A stretch of DNA of 64,000 nucleotides from Paracoccus salipaludis (GCF_002287065.1 NZ_NSJZ01000004.1:186001-250000); one strand, 5' to 3'; shown: positions 48,001 to 56,602, counted from the stretch's first letter. The notes: a model not told the origin generated them from the letters alone. A program made the numbers and translations.

Positions 48001-48431
48001 CCACGGAAGCCGAACTGTCGGCGCTGCTGGAAGACCTGTCGGCGCTGCTGGAAGCCGAGGACCTGGCGCCCCTGCTGTCGCCCGAGGGCGCCACCGTCCT
48101 GCGCGAGGTGGCGCTGTCGGCGCCCCTGCCGAACGGGCGCAGGCTTTCGGGCACCATCGACCGGCTGGTCGTCACGCCCGAGCGCGTCACCGCCATCGAC
48201 TACAAGTCGAACGCCGCGGTGCCCGCACGGGCCGAGGACGTTCCCGAGGGCTACCTGCGCCAGATGGCTGCCTATCGCCACGCCCTGCGCGGGATCTATC
48301 CGGGCCGCGCAGTGGACTGCGCGATCCTCTGGACCCGCGCGCGGTCGGCCATGATGCTGCCCGACACGCTTCTGGACGCTGCATGGGAGGCTGCCATGCG
48401 TGCCCTTGACCCCGCCGGGACGGGCCCATAG
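45003..48431 (+). CDS. addA: Double-strand break repair helicase AddA
   Basis: Superfamily 1 helicase-nuclease of 1142 residues. Walker A is TANAGSGKTSVLTDRVARLL, Walker B HILVDEAQDTSPLQWQ, motif III VVGDPKQSIYSFQGADI, and motif VI LLYVGLTRAESWLIV. The C-terminal RecB-type nuclease has VTAIDYKSNAAVP and LRQMAAYRHAL. It works with AddB to process double-strand breaks and recognise Chi. The ATG at 45003 overlaps addB by eight bases; a 39-base gap separates it from trxA. Confidence 0.94.
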   Translation: MNDLSLKAMGPDPATRAQHVAADPDRSTWLTANAGSGKTSVLTDRVARLLLAGTRPERILCLTYTKAAATEMQNRLLKRLGEWAMLDDAALTQRLARMGVGAGADLNAARRLFAQAIETPGGLKVQTIHSFCAGVLRRFPLEAGVPHGFAELDERSAANLRAEIIEAMARDGAPEMADLLALQSDNGLDGFLGGLRDYDRPPCARTLWGDCGLPEGFDDAALLADCLDGDEATLIPALIPLLKAGGKTDAGAAEKLCKGAWDRAGVDELAILEQVLLTGEGAKAPFAAKIGAFPTKALREGACAALMDRLDELMSRVEAARPMRLALAHAQRTLALQRFGHAFCRRYAAAKSGGGWLDFDDLIQRTATLLDHPTMAQWVLFRLDGGIDHILVDEAQDTSPLQWQVIQRLTDEFTAGAGAADRPRTLFVVGDPKQSIYSFQGADIAVFEARRSEFSMAFEAAGQPMQDAALRHSFRSSPAILRLTDAVFQGEAAQGLGDTPAHIAFHEGMPGRVDLWPPVPDPGKPEPTPWHAPVDSVAANAAPRVLADAVARAARDMIGTPITLRNGQVRPLRPGDILILVQRRSAIFHDIIRALKQAGLPVAGADRLRLGGELAVRDIRAVLSVLATPEDDLSLAAALRSPLFGLTEDELYRLAAPRPGLLIEALRKSPHEQARAMLADLQGQADFLRPYDLISRLLVRHGGRARLIGRLGPEAEDGIDELLSQALTYETTETPSLTGFLVWLADDEAQVKRQPGAAQEGGGLIRVMTVHGAKGLESPVVILPDCAKRKGAGRGAPTILPDNGPPAHWRAARAWQTPQVQEWIARDQQRQEEERRRLLYVGLTRAESWLIVAAAGETGTGCESWHAMVADGFSRADGLSQADLPCDWGDCGIRRLSFGDWPAEAAAEATPASRETSLPDWLREPATVMSRAPGPVAATALGGDKVLPSDLAAAGAGDREAALLAGTRLHLLLEHLPGVPPEDRAARARDLLAGSEGGLPTEAELSALLEDLSALLEAEDLAPLLSPEGATVLREVALSAPLPNGRRLSGTIDRLVVTPERVTAIDYKSNAAVPARAEDVPEGYLRQMAAYRHALRGIYPGRAVDCAILWTRARSAMMLPDTLLDAAWEAAMRALDPAGTGP

Positions 48432-48470
48432 CTCTCCCTGACCCTCCAATCCCCCGCAAGGAGCTTTCCC

Positions 48471-48791
48471 ATGGCCACGTCCAAAGCCACCGACGCCGAT
48501 TTCGACAGCGTTGTCCGTCAGTCCGATGTCCCCGTTGTCGTGGATTTCTGGGCCGAATGGTGCGGCCCTTGCCGCCAGATCGGCCCGGCGCTGGAAGAAC
48601 TGTCCGAGGAATATGCCGGCCGCGTGAAGATCGTGAAGGTCAACGTGGACGAGAACCCCGACACCCCGGCGACTCTGGGCGTGCGCGGCATCCCGGCGCT
48701 GTTCATGTTCAAGGACGGCGAGGTCGTGTCGAACCGCATGGGCGCGGCGCCCAAGGCCTCGCTGAAGGCCTGGATCGACGAGGCCGTCTGA
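48471..48791 (+). CDS. trxA: Thioredoxin
   Basis: Single-domain thioredoxin, 106 residues, with an intact active site in [14 protein letters not shown] and the cis-proline in [19 protein letters not shown] precedes the ATG. Cytosolic disulfide reductase. It closes the TsaE-AmgK-MurU-AddB-AddA run and ends at a very stable 15-bp hairpin. Confidence 0.95.
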   Translation: MATSKATDADFDSVVRQSDVPVVVDFWAEWCGPCRQIGPALEELSEEYAGRVKIVKVNVDENPDTPATLGVRGIPALFMFKDGEVVSNRMGAAPKASLKAWIDEAV

Positions 48792-48800
48792 TCCGAAAGG

Positions 48801-48834
48801 CTGAACGCCGCTCCCCTGCGGGAGCGGCGTTCAG
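48801..48834. terminator. 15-bp perfect hairpin, two-way terminator
   Basis: CTGAACGCCGCTCCC (48801-48815) and GGGAGCGGCGTTCAG (48820-48834), loop CTGC. The minus-strand GGDEF-EAL gene stop codon lies inside the right arm. No T-run follows, so termination strength is uncertain. Confidence 0.65.
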
Positions 48835-50519
48835 GCCACTGCCGTCCGGGTCTGGTAAAGCTCGGACAGGCGACGCGGCCGGTCGTAGTAATAGCCCTGC
48901 ACCAGCCGCACCCCTGCCGCGCGCAGGCATTCCAGTTCCTCGTCCGTCTCGATCCCCTCGGCTACCACGGTCAGCCCCAGGTCGTCGCACAGGTTGACGA
49001 CATGGCGCAGCACCATCCAGGCCCGGTCGGCGGTGCAGCAGTCGGCGATGAAGTCGCGCGACAGCTTGATCCCGTCGAATAGCCCCGAGCTGACATGCGA
49101 AAGGGCGGCGTATTCCGTCCCGAAATCGTCCAGCACCAGCCGGAAGCCGTGCCGACGCAGCGCCTCGATCTCGGCCCCCGGCGCGACGGTGCTAACCGCG
49201 ACGCTTTCGGTCAGTTCCAGCGTCAGCCGCTGGGGGTCCAGCCCATGCGCGCGCACGATCGCCGCCGCCGCCTCGGCGAAGCCCGGCTCGGCCAGCTGCC
49301 GCGCCGAGACATTGACGGCCAGCTGCAACCCGTCGGGCGCGCGCAGCAGGTCGGCGCAGGCGCGGTTCAGGACCCAGCGCCCAAGTTCCCCGATCATGCC
49401 GTTCTGCTCGGCCAGGCGGACGAAGACCGAGGGCTCGATGCGCCCGAGCGTGGGATGCTGCCAGCGCAGCAGGGCCTCGAAGGCAACGGGGCTGTCGCTG
49501 TCCAGCGAGATGATGGGCTGGTATTCCAGGAAGAACTCGTCGTTGCGGCAGGCGGTGCCGATGGCATGCAGCAGCAACTCGCGCGCGTCGGCCTCGTCCT
49601 GCATGGCCGGGGTGAACTGCAGGGCTGACCCGGGCTGCGTCTTGGCGGAATAAAGCGCCAGATCGGCCCGCCGCAGCACGGTCGAGACGGGGTTGAGCGC
49701 GCTCCAGTCCGCATCGGCGATGCCCGCGCTGAAATCCGGCACGCAGAAGACGGCACCGAGCGCCATTCCCGCGGTGCAGACCGTCTTGAGCCGCGCGCAA
49801 AGCGCCCGCGCCTCGGCCGCGTCCGCGACGACGGCGCAGAACTCGTCGCCGCCCATGCGCGCGCAGACGGCATGGGCAGGCGCGCAGGCGACCAGTGCCT
49901 GGGCCAGCCGCACAAGGAAGCGGTCGCCGATCTGGTGGCCATGAAGGTCGTTGATCGCCTTGAAGCGGTCCACGTCGATCAGGACCACGCTGGCGGTCGC
50001 ATCCTTGCCGCGCAGGCGATGCAGATGTTCATACAGGGTGCGCCGGCTGCCCAGGCCCGTCAGCGCATCCCGTTCCGCCAGATAGCGCGCGCGTTCCAGG
50101 GCCAGCCGCTCCTCGTGCATGTCCTCAAGCGTGCCGACCCACTCGGCCGGATGGCCCTCGGATTCCGGGATCAGCACGCCCCGCGCCCGTACCCAGCGCC
50201 AATGGCCCTGCGCATCCCGCACGCGGCATTCCACCTGCAGGCGGTCGCGGCCCTGCAGGCTGCGGAAATCCAGCCGGCCGCGATCCTCGGGGTGGAAGCG
50301 GTCGAGGCAGTCGCGGCCAAGGGCAAGGCGATCGGGCTGACCGGTCAGGGTCTCCCATCCCATGGCGGCGCAGATGCGCCCCTCGAGGTCCGCCCACCAC
50401 AGCACCAGCGCCCCTGCCTTCAGCGCCGCGCGATAGCGATCGCTGCTGCGCCGGAAATCCGGCTTCGCACTGCGCGACGCCTCGCCGTCAAAGCCGAAGT
50501 CGTCGTGGTGCAAATCCAT
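48831..50519 (-). CDS. PAS-GGDEF-EAL cyclic di-GMP signalling protein
   Basis: A 562-residue protein without membrane segments. Order: PAS/PAC sensor (30-140, FHPEDRGRLDF, HWRWVRARGV), GGDEF domain (150-300, intact RMGGDEFCAV, about 221-230), EAL domain (325-555, intact FEALLRW, LELTESVAVS, LVLDDFGTEYAAL, VVAEGIETDEEL). Both catalytic motifs look intact, so it may make and degrade cyclic di-GMP; no inhibitory RxxD is seen just before GGDEF. DDFGTG is changed to DDFGTE. The ATG at 50519 precedes the PAS domain; the frame upstream has no homology. Confidence 0.9.
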   Translation of the reverse strand: MDLHHDDFGFDGEASRSAKPDFRRSSDRYRAALKAGALVLWWADLEGRICAAMGWETLTGQPDRLALGRDCLDRFHPEDRGRLDFRSLQGRDRLQVECRVRDAQGHWRWVRARGVLIPESEGHPAEWVGTLEDMHEERLALERARYLAERDALTGLGSRRTLYEHLHRLRGKDATASVVLIDVDRFKAINDLHGHQIGDRFLVRLAQALVACAPAHAVCARMGGDEFCAVVADAAEARALCARLKTVCTAGMALGAVFCVPDFSAGIADADWSALNPVSTVLRRADLALYSAKTQPGSALQFTPAMQDEADARELLLHAIGTACRNDEFFLEYQPIISLDSDSPVAFEALLRWQHPTLGRIEPSVFVRLAEQNGMIGELGRWVLNRACADLLRAPDGLQLAVNVSARQLAEPGFAEAAAAIVRAHGLDPQRLTLELTESVAVSTVAPGAEIEALRRHGFRLVLDDFGTEYAALSHVSSGLFDGIKLSRDFIADCCTADRAWMVLRHVVNLCDDLGLTVVAEGIETDEELECLRAAGVRLVQGYYYDRPRRLSELYQTRTAVA

Positions 50520-50894
50520 CGTGGGTTCATCCGCCAGCGGAAATCGTCCCTTTTGTATAGGCAAACATCCGCCGGTCAAAAGGAATCCGCAGCCTCGCCG
50601 GTCTGATGGAGAATCCTGTTCGTGGTGGTGACCGAGAACCCGATGCGCGATGAGCGGGAAAATCCCTCGGCGGCATCGGGCCGGGAAGACTGCACCACGC
50701 TTCAGTGGCCTGCCTTGGTCGGCAGGGCACGCGGCGGCTGCGTCAGAAGTGCGGCCGCCGCGATGATCCGGCGTTCCGGGCAGCCCGGATCGAGTTCCCT
50801 GCCCCATGGCCCCTGCGCAGGCGGGGTGCCTGCACAGGGGGCGCGGGAGCGCACCACAGCCCCAGCCGGGTCGCCGCCCCTGCTCAGGCCCGGG
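50520..50894. other. Intergenic region between GGDEF-EAL and RTX protease genes
   Basis: 375 bases without a supported gene. It holds a strong hairpin at 50809-50842 (arms GCCCCTGCGCAGGC and GCCTGCACAGGGGGC, loop GGGGT), which sits 53 bases beyond the protease stop and is a likely terminator for it, and a smaller TCCGGG-CAG-CCCGGA hairpin near 50774-50788. The leftmost 80 bases are relatively AT-rich and probably hold the GGDEF-EAL promoter. Confidence 0.5.
50809..50842 (-). terminator. Hairpin after the RTX protease gene
   Basis: Near-perfect 14-bp stem, 50809-50822 with 50828-50842. No T-run; assigned as terminator from its place only. Confidence 0.4.
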
Positions 50895-52493
50895 CTACCA
50901 CAGGAAGTCGTCGGACCCCAGATCGGCAAGCTGCGTCCATTCGATCCGCAGCATGTGGCCGTCCTGCCGGAACTCGACATGGTTGCCGGCCTGGACCAGT
51001 TGGCCGCGCACGTCGGCCCATGTCTCCAGCCCCGCGAAGCTGCGCAGGTCGATGGCATCCTGCGCGGCGTCGAAGTTGCGGACCGTGTCCGCCCCGCCGG
51101 TGAACACGAAGCGGTCCGCCCCCGTGCCCCCGCGCAGCAGATCGTTGCCCGCCCCGCCGTCCAGCAGATCGCGCCCGCTCTGGGCCGCGAGATCGTCGTT
51201 GCCGGTCCCGCCCAGCAGCGTGTCATCGCCCGCGCCGCCGATCAGGATGTCGTTCCCGGCATCCCCTTGGATGCGGTCAGCGCCATTCTGCCCGAACAGC
51301 CGGTCGCCGCCATTGCCGCCTTCGATCAGGTCGTTGCCGCCATTGCCCGAGATGGTGTCGGACCCCGCTGCCCCGAGCAGCCGGTCATTGCCGCTGCCAC
51401 CGGCCAGCGCATCGTTGCCAAGGCCGCCGTCCAGCAGGTTCACGCCGCCCGCGTCCGACAGCCGGTCGTCGCCCGCGCCGCCGTAAAGCGAATCGTTGCC
51501 CAAGCCCCCGGCCATCTGGTCGTTGCCGTCCTCGCCCCACAGCCGGTCGTTGCCGTCGCCGCCGTTCAGGACGTCCGCTCCGGCACGGCCGTAAAGCTGG
51601 TCCGCGCCCGCGTTGCCCGTCAGCCGGTTGGCTGCGGCATTGCCGATGATCGTGTCGGCGCCCGAGCCGCCGGTCGCATCCTCGATCACCGTGTCGGGGG
51701 CGATCTGCATGTTTCCCACCGCGCCCATCACGTTGGAAACCGCGCCCGGCGTCAGGTCGATCCGCTGGGCCGCACCGGTGCCCGAGAAGTTCACCGCATC
51801 CCGCCCGCCGTGGTCGGCGATCAGAAAGGTCGCCTGCGCCCCCAGCCGCGCCATCGCGTCCAGGGACCCGCCCGCGTTCGAGTTCACGCCATAGGTCGTG
51901 TTGCCCGTGTGCATGGCCGGCGCGGCATACATCTGCCGCAGGGCCAGATAATCGGCCAGCATCGGGGTCAGGTGATAGGCCTTGGTGGCATTGACCCAGG
52001 TGTTCTCGTCCTGGTCGAAATAGGACATGATGCTCATCTGCCAGCTGTCATTGGCGATGGCGGACTGCCGGAACTCCTCGACGCGGTCATAGTCCTGCGG
52101 ATGGCCCAGCCCCAGGGCGTGCAGGGTTTCATGCACATAGGTGCGGAAGGCGTAGCTGCCGTAGCTGTCGCCCGGCTCGACCCGGTCGGCCGCGATCCGC
52201 ACGGTCGCAGTGTTGATGGTGGTTCCCGAATAGGTCGTGCGCGTGTTGGCCCCCGACCCTTCGTGGCTGTAGGTGATCTTGGCCGAGCCCGCCGTTTCGC
52301 GGAAGCTCAGCCCCGTCATCCGGGCGATCTCGGCCAGCGCGTTGCGGGCAAGGCCCTGTTCCTGCGCGGTCAGGCCCGTGACGTTGAAGGTGATGGTGCC
52401 TTCCGAGCCCGGCCGCATGGTGCGGATGGCGCCTTCCCCGTAGTTGCTGGTCATCAGGCGTTGGGCGAACTGCTGGGCGGTCAGAACCTGCAT
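50895..52493 (-). CDS. Serralysin-like RTX metalloprotease (M10 family)
   Basis: Secreted zinc protease of 532 residues without a signal peptide, as expected for type I secretion. The catalytic motif HETLHALGLGHP is at residues 121-132 (H121, E122, H125, H131), and the Met-turn SIMSYF at 154-159. From about 270 to 450 there are repeated calcium-binding GGxGxD nonapeptides, and the C-terminus ends in an acidic-hydrophobic DDFLW, typical of type I signals. No ABC/membrane-fusion secretion genes lie near it. An AAGGAG site precedes the ATG. Confidence 0.92.
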   Translation of the reverse strand: MQVLTAQQFAQRLMTSNYGEGAIRTMRPGSEGTITFNVTGLTAQEQGLARNALAEIARMTGLSFRETAGSAKITYSHEGSGANTRTTYSGTTINTATVRIAADRVEPGDSYGSYAFRTYVHETLHALGLGHPQDYDRVEEFRQSAIANDSWQMSIMSYFDQDENTWVNATKAYHLTPMLADYLALRQMYAAPAMHTGNTTYGVNSNAGGSLDAMARLGAQATFLIADHGGRDAVNFSGTGAAQRIDLTPGAVSNVMGAVGNMQIAPDTVIEDATGGSGADTIIGNAAANRLTGNAGADQLYGRAGADVLNGGDGNDRLWGEDGNDQMAGGLGNDSLYGGAGDDRLSDAGGVNLLDGGLGNDALAGGSGNDRLLGAAGSDTISGNGGNDLIEGGNGGDRLFGQNGADRIQGDAGNDILIGGAGDDTLLGGTGNDDLAAQSGRDLLDGGAGNDLLRGGTGADRFVFTGGADTVRNFDAAQDAIDLRSFAGLETWADVRGQLVQAGNHVEFRQDGHMLRIEWTQLADLGSDDFLW

Positions 52494-52523
52494 GAGCGAC
52501 TCCTTCTGGACATGGCAGGTCCG

Positions 52524-52552
52524 AGGCTAGGCAGGGATCGCGCCCCATCCAA
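52524..52552 (-). promoter_or_regulatory. Predicted promoter of the RTX protease gene
   Basis: On the minus strand: TTGGAT (plus-strand 52547-52552), 17-base spacer, TAGCCT (52524-52529). The predicted start lies about 25 bases before the ATG at 52493. An AT-rich stretch with GTTAAC lies just upstream. Confidence 0.45.
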
Positions 52553-52604
52553 CCTAAAGTTGAACACTTCGTTAACAATCGCCGCGGGGCTGCAGCCCCT
52601 GCGC

Positions 52605-55010
52605 TCAGCCGCGCAGGGTGCCGCCCGTGGCCTTGCCCACCTTCTCGACGATCTTCGCCGCGACCGCCTCGATTTCCGATTCGGTCAGGGTCTTGTCCCT
52701 GGGCTGCAGGCGGACGGTCAGGGCGATGGACTTCTTGCCCGGACCCATCTGCGCCTCGGCCCGCTCGCCCTTGAACTCGTCGAAGACGGTGACGCGTTCG
52801 ACCAGGGACTTGTCGGCGCCCTGCGCGGCATTGACCAGCGTCAGCGCCTCGACGCGGTTGTCCACGACAAAGGCGAAGTCGCGCTCCACCGCCTGAAGGT
52901 CGCTGATCTCAAGCGCGGGGCGGGTGGGCGTCTTCACCTTCGGCAGCGGCACGTTGGCGAGGTGGACCGTGAAGGCCACCGCCGGTCCCTTGACGTCCAG
53001 CGCCTTGAGGATGCGGGGATGGACCTCACCGAAACTGGCCAGCCGCTTGGGCCCCAGCGCGATGTTGCCGGCACGGCCGGGATGCCACCAGCCGTCCAGC
53101 TTGCGGTCGATCTGGGCGCGCGCGGGTGCGCCGATGGCGGACAGGATCGCCTCGGCATCGGCCTTGGCGTCATAGATGTCCACCGGGCGGCGCGAGCCAT
53201 GCGGATCGCGCGCGGCGCTGGCGCCGACCAGCAGGCCCGACAGCTGCACCGCCTGCTCGCCCGGCTCGCCGCCGGTGAAGACGGGACCGACCTCGAACAG
53301 CGACAGGTCCATGAAGCCCCGCGCCTGATTGCGCGCCGCTGCGGCCAGCAGGCCCGGCAGCAGGTCGGGGCGCAGGTGCGTCATCTCGGACGAGATCGGG
53401 TTCTCGATCCGCACCGCGTCCGAGCCGCCGCCGAACAGCGCGGCCGAGGGCTGGTCGATGAAGCTGTAGGTGACGCATTCGTTGTAGCCCAAGGCCGCCG
53501 CCATCCGCCGGGCGGCGGATTCGCGGCGCTGCAGCGGCGTCAGCACCGGCTGCGGCACGCCCGCGCGGGGGCGCGGCAGGGGCTGGCCCTGAAGGCGCGA
53601 AAGGCTGGCGATGCGGACGATTTCCTCGACCAGGTCGGCCTCGCCCTGCACGTCGGGGCGCCAGCTCGGCACTTGGGCCATGTCGCCCTCGAGCCGGAAA
53701 CCAAGGGCCTCCAGCGTGGCGCGCTGCTCGGATTCGGGGATCTCGAGGCCCACGAGGCTTTGCGTCCGCGCGGGGTCCAGCCGGTAGGCGCGGGAGTGAT
53801 CCGGGGCGGCGCCCGCCTCGACCACGTGGCTGGGTTCCCCGCCGCAGAGGTCGAGGATCAGGCGCGTCGCCAGTTCCAGCCCGTCACGGGTGAAGGCCGG
53901 GTCCACGCCGCGCTCGAAGCGGTAGCGGGCGTCCGAGTTGACCTTGAGCGCCCGGCCCGTCGCCGCGATGCCGATGGGCTGCCAGAAGGCGCTTTCCAGG
54001 AAGACGTCGGTCGTGTCCTCGGTCACGCCCGAGGCGTCGCCGCCCATGATGCCCCCAAGGCTTTCGGGGCCGTTGTCATCCGCGATCACCAGGTCGCCCG
54101 CGCGCAGGGCATAGGTCTTGCCGTCCAGCGCGAGCAGGCTTTCGCCCTCGGTTGCGCCGCGCACGGTCAGGTCGCCCTGCACCTTGCCTGCGTCAAAGAC
54201 ATGCAGCGGGCGGTTCAGGTCGAAGGTGAACAGGTTGGTGATGTCCACCAGCGTGGAAATCGGCCGCAGGCCGATCGCCTTCAGACGCTGCTGCAGCCAA
54301 TCCGGCGAGGAGCCGTTCCTGACGCCCCGGATCAGCCGGCCGGTGAAATGGGGGACGCGGTCCAGCACGTCCGCCTCGATCGTCACGCCGATGGGGCTGT
54401 CGAAGCTGCCCGCGACGGCCTGAACCTCCAGCGGCTTCAGCACCCCGAGCCCCCGCGCGGCGAGGTCGCGGGCGATCCCCCGCACGCCCAGCGCATCGGG
54501 CCGGTTCGGGGTGATCTTGATGTGGATCATCGGGTCGATCTTTTCGGGCGCGTTCTCGGCCAGCCAGTCGATGAAACGCTGCCCGACCTGACCCGAGGGC
54601 AGCTCGATGATGCCGTTGTGCTCGTCGGAAAGCTCAAGCTCGCGTTCCGAGGCCATCATGCCGTGGCTCTCGATTCCGCGGATCTTGCCGACGCCGAGGG
54701 TGGTGTCGATGCCCGGCACATAGTCGCCGGGCTTGGCCAGCACGCCGACCAGCCCCGCCCGCGCGTTCGGCGCGCCGCAGACGACCTGCTTCTCGCCCTC
54801 GCTTGTCGCCACCCGCAGCACCCGCAGCCGGTCGGCGTCGGGATGCGGCTCGGCATGCTCGATCCGGGCGATGGTGAAGGCGGAGAGCTTCGCGGCGGGA
54901 TCGACGACCTCCTCGACCTCGAGCCCGAGGTCGGTCAGCGCGTCGGTGATCTCGGTCAGGGTGGCCGTGGTGTCGAGATGGTCACGGAGCCAGGAGAGGG
55001 TGAGTTTCAT
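52605..55010 (-). CDS. pheT: Phenylalanine-tRNA ligase beta subunit
   Basis: Large subunit of the alpha2-beta2 enzyme, 801 residues. The N-terminal tRNA-binding/OB domain (VVDPAAKLSAFTIARIEHAEPHPDADRLRVL), B3/B4 editing region, B5, catalytic-like core (NPISSEMTHLRPDLLPGLL) and the C-terminal anticodon-binding ferredoxin fold (KSIALTVRLQPRDKTLTESE) are all seen. The ATG at 55010 directly follows the stop of an AT-rich orphan gene (TAAATG), so normal pheS-pheT coupling is interrupted by that gene. Confidence 0.95.
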   Translation of the reverse strand: MKLTLSWLRDHLDTTATLTEITDALTDLGLEVEEVVDPAAKLSAFTIARIEHAEPHPDADRLRVLRVATSEGEKQVVCGAPNARAGLVGVLAKPGDYVPGIDTTLGVGKIRGIESHGMMASERELELSDEHNGIIELPSGQVGQRFIDWLAENAPEKIDPMIHIKITPNRPDALGVRGIARDLAARGLGVLKPLEVQAVAGSFDSPIGVTIEADVLDRVPHFTGRLIRGVRNGSSPDWLQQRLKAIGLRPISTLVDITNLFTFDLNRPLHVFDAGKVQGDLTVRGATEGESLLALDGKTYALRAGDLVIADDNGPESLGGIMGGDASGVTEDTTDVFLESAFWQPIGIAATGRALKVNSDARYRFERGVDPAFTRDGLELATRLILDLCGGEPSHVVEAGAAPDHSRAYRLDPARTQSLVGLEIPESEQRATLEALGFRLEGDMAQVPSWRPDVQGEADLVEEIVRIASLSRLQGQPLPRPRAGVPQPVLTPLQRRESAARRMAAALGYNECVTYSFIDQPSAALFGGGSDAVRIENPISSEMTHLRPDLLPGLLAAAARNQARGFMDLSLFEVGPVFTGGEPGEQAVQLSGLLVGASAARDPHGSRRPVDIYDAKADAEAILSAIGAPARAQIDRKLDGWWHPGRAGNIALGPKRLASFGEVHPRILKALDVKGPAVAFTVHLANVPLPKVKTPTRPALEISDLQAVERDFAFVVDNRVEALTLVNAAQGADKSLVERVTVFDEFKGERAEAQMGPGKKSIALTVRLQPRDKTLTESEIEAVAAKIVEKVGKATGGTLRG

Positions 55011-55520
55011 TTAAGTCCGAAGCTCCTTTTTCATTGCTTCGACTAGACGCTTACTTTCTACAGTAACATTATCCCAGAGCGTTCGCCCTTTTCCGTCTAT
55101 CGAAGAGATTATCCAGTCTTTCTCTCTCGTCCAATAGTCGTTGATTGCAACGACCACTCCAGCAGACGCTTCAGTGACGCCCTTCTCTGCCACTAGTTCG
55201 ACTTCTGACTGAAGCGACCAAAGCTTCCTTATTTCAGGATCGAGATGCCAGTTTTCTCTGCTTCGACCATCCCTAGCGGTGCATTTCTCCACTTGCCTTA
55301 AAAACTGACGGTAAAGTTCGCGCTTCTCCGCCTTGAGCTTTACATACTCTCCCAATAGCGTCTGACGCTCCCAAATCAGCAGCGAAATCCCACCACCGAT
55401 TATCAAAGCCCAAACCGGGTTCGCAGCAAAACTTTTTAAAACTTCGACGAAGTCATTCATCGGAGAAAATATTGCAAGGGTTACTACTACCGCGAAGGAA
55501 CCCAGCAACACACCTTTCAT
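55011..55520 (-). CDS. AT-rich orphan gene for a two-helix membrane protein between pheS and pheT
   Basis: Unrecognised 169-residue protein. Two membrane helices are predicted (VLLGSFAVVVTLAIF at residues 4-18 and NPVWALIIGGGISLLIW at about 35-51), followed by a charged, coiled-coil-like cytosolic part (KLKAEKRELYRQFLRQVEK) and a helical tail. The DNA is visibly richer in A and T than its GC-rich neighbours (about half GC by eye) and uses rare codons such as TTA-type and AGA, a sign of transfer. The start overlaps the pheS stop as TAATG and the stop abuts the pheT ATG, so it is likely expressed with them. Confidence 0.7.
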   Translation of the reverse strand: MKGVLLGSFAVVVTLAIFSPMNDFVEVLKSFAANPVWALIIGGGISLLIWERQTLLGEYVKLKAEKRELYRQFLRQVEKCTARDGRSRENWHLDPEIRKLWSLQSEVELVAEKGVTEASAGVVVAINDYWTREKDWIISSIDGKGRTLWDNVTVESKRLVEAMKKELRT

Positions 55521-56602
55521 TATCGCGATAGTCCGCCGCTGACACTCGGCACATCCCCCGCCGCAAACCCGTAGTGCCGCAGCCAGCGCAAGTCGCTCTC
55601 GAAGAACGCCCGCAGGTCGGGGATGCCATATTTCAGCATGGCGATCCGGTCGATACCCATGCCGAAGGCGAAGCCCTGCCACTCGGCGGGATCGATCCCC
55701 CCGGCCTGCAGCACCTTGGGATGGACCATGCCCGAGCCGAGGATCTCCAGCCAGCTTTCCCCCTGCCCGATCTTCAGCTGGCCGCCGGACCAGTCGCAGC
55801 GGATGTCCACCTCGGCCGAGGGCTCGGTGAAGGGGAAATGCGAGGCGCGGAAGCGCAGCTCGACCTCGTCCACCTCGAAGAAGGCGCGGCAGAATTCCTC
55901 GAGCGTCCATTTCAGGTTGGCCATCGAGATGTCGCGGCCGATCGCCAGCCCCTCGACCTGGTGGAACATCGGCGTGTGGGTCTGGTCCATGTCCATGCGA
56001 TAAACGCGGCCCGGCGCGATCACGCGGATGGGCGCGCCCTGCGCCTGCATGGCGCGGATCTGGACGGGCGAGGTGTGGGTGCGCAGGACATGGGGCGGGC
56101 GGTCGTCGCCTGCCGCGCGGGCCATGAAGAAGGTGTCGTGTTCCTGCCGCGCGGGGTGTTCGGGCGGGATGTTCAGGGCGTCGAAGTTGTACCAGTCGGA
56201 TTCGACCTGCGGCCCCTCGGCCACGGCGAACCCCATGTCGGCGAAGATGGCCGTCACCTCGTCCATGACCTGGGACACGGGGTGGATCGTGCCCTGCGGA
56301 CGGGGGCGGCCGGGCAGCGTGACGTCCAGCCACTCCCCTGCAAGCCGCGCGTCCAGCGCCGCGTCCTCAAGCGCCAGCTTGCGGGCGCGCAGGGCCGCGT
56401 CGATCTCGTCCTTGACGCGGTTCAGGGCCGCGCCGGTGGTCTGCCGCTCCTCGGGGGTCATGCGGCCCAGTTCGCGCATCATCAGCGCGATCTCGCCCTT
56501 CTTGCCGAGGGCCGCCAGGCGGACCTCCTCCAGCGCGGGGGCGTCGGCCGCCTGGGCGACGCGGCCAAGCCAGGTGGAACGCAAGCTGTCGGGATCGGTC
56601 AT
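55520..56602 (-). CDS. pheS: Phenylalanine-tRNA ligase alpha subunit
   Basis: Catalytic alpha subunit, 360 residues. Class II motif 2 and 3 regions are visible ([45 protein letters not shown] and [22 protein letters not shown]), with an N-terminal coiled coil that binds tRNA. The C-terminus is complete (GGLSR). pheT is not directly adjacent; a 510-base orphan gene sits between, starting on the last base of the pheS stop. Confidence 0.95.
   Translation of the reverse strand: MTDPDSLRSTWLGRVAQAADAPALEEVRLAALGKKGEIALMMRELGRMTPEERQTTGAALNRVKDEIDAALRARKLALEDAALDARLAGEWLDVTLPGRPRPQGTIHPVSQVMDEVTAIFADMGFAVAEGPQVESDWYNFDALNIPPEHPARQEHDTFFMARAAGDDRPPHVLRTHTSPVQIRAMQAQGAPIRVIAPGRVYRMDMDQTHTPMFHQVEGLAIGRDISMANLKWTLEEFCRAFFEVDEVELRFRASHFPFTEPSAEVDIRCDWSGGQLKIGQGESWLEILGSGMVHPKVLQAGGIDPAEWQGFAFGMGIDRIAMLKYGIPDLRAFFESDLRWLRHYGFAAGDVPSVSGGLSR

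Noticed and set aside
51100-51660. Regularly spaced short repeats resembling an array
   Set aside because: They are the codons of RTX calcium-binding nonapeptides, in frame, with no conserved spacer/repeat unit.
50622-55046. Very long open frame on the plus strand through the RTX protease and pheT
   Set aside because: Composition is that of an antisense shadow; minus-strand genes are unambiguous.
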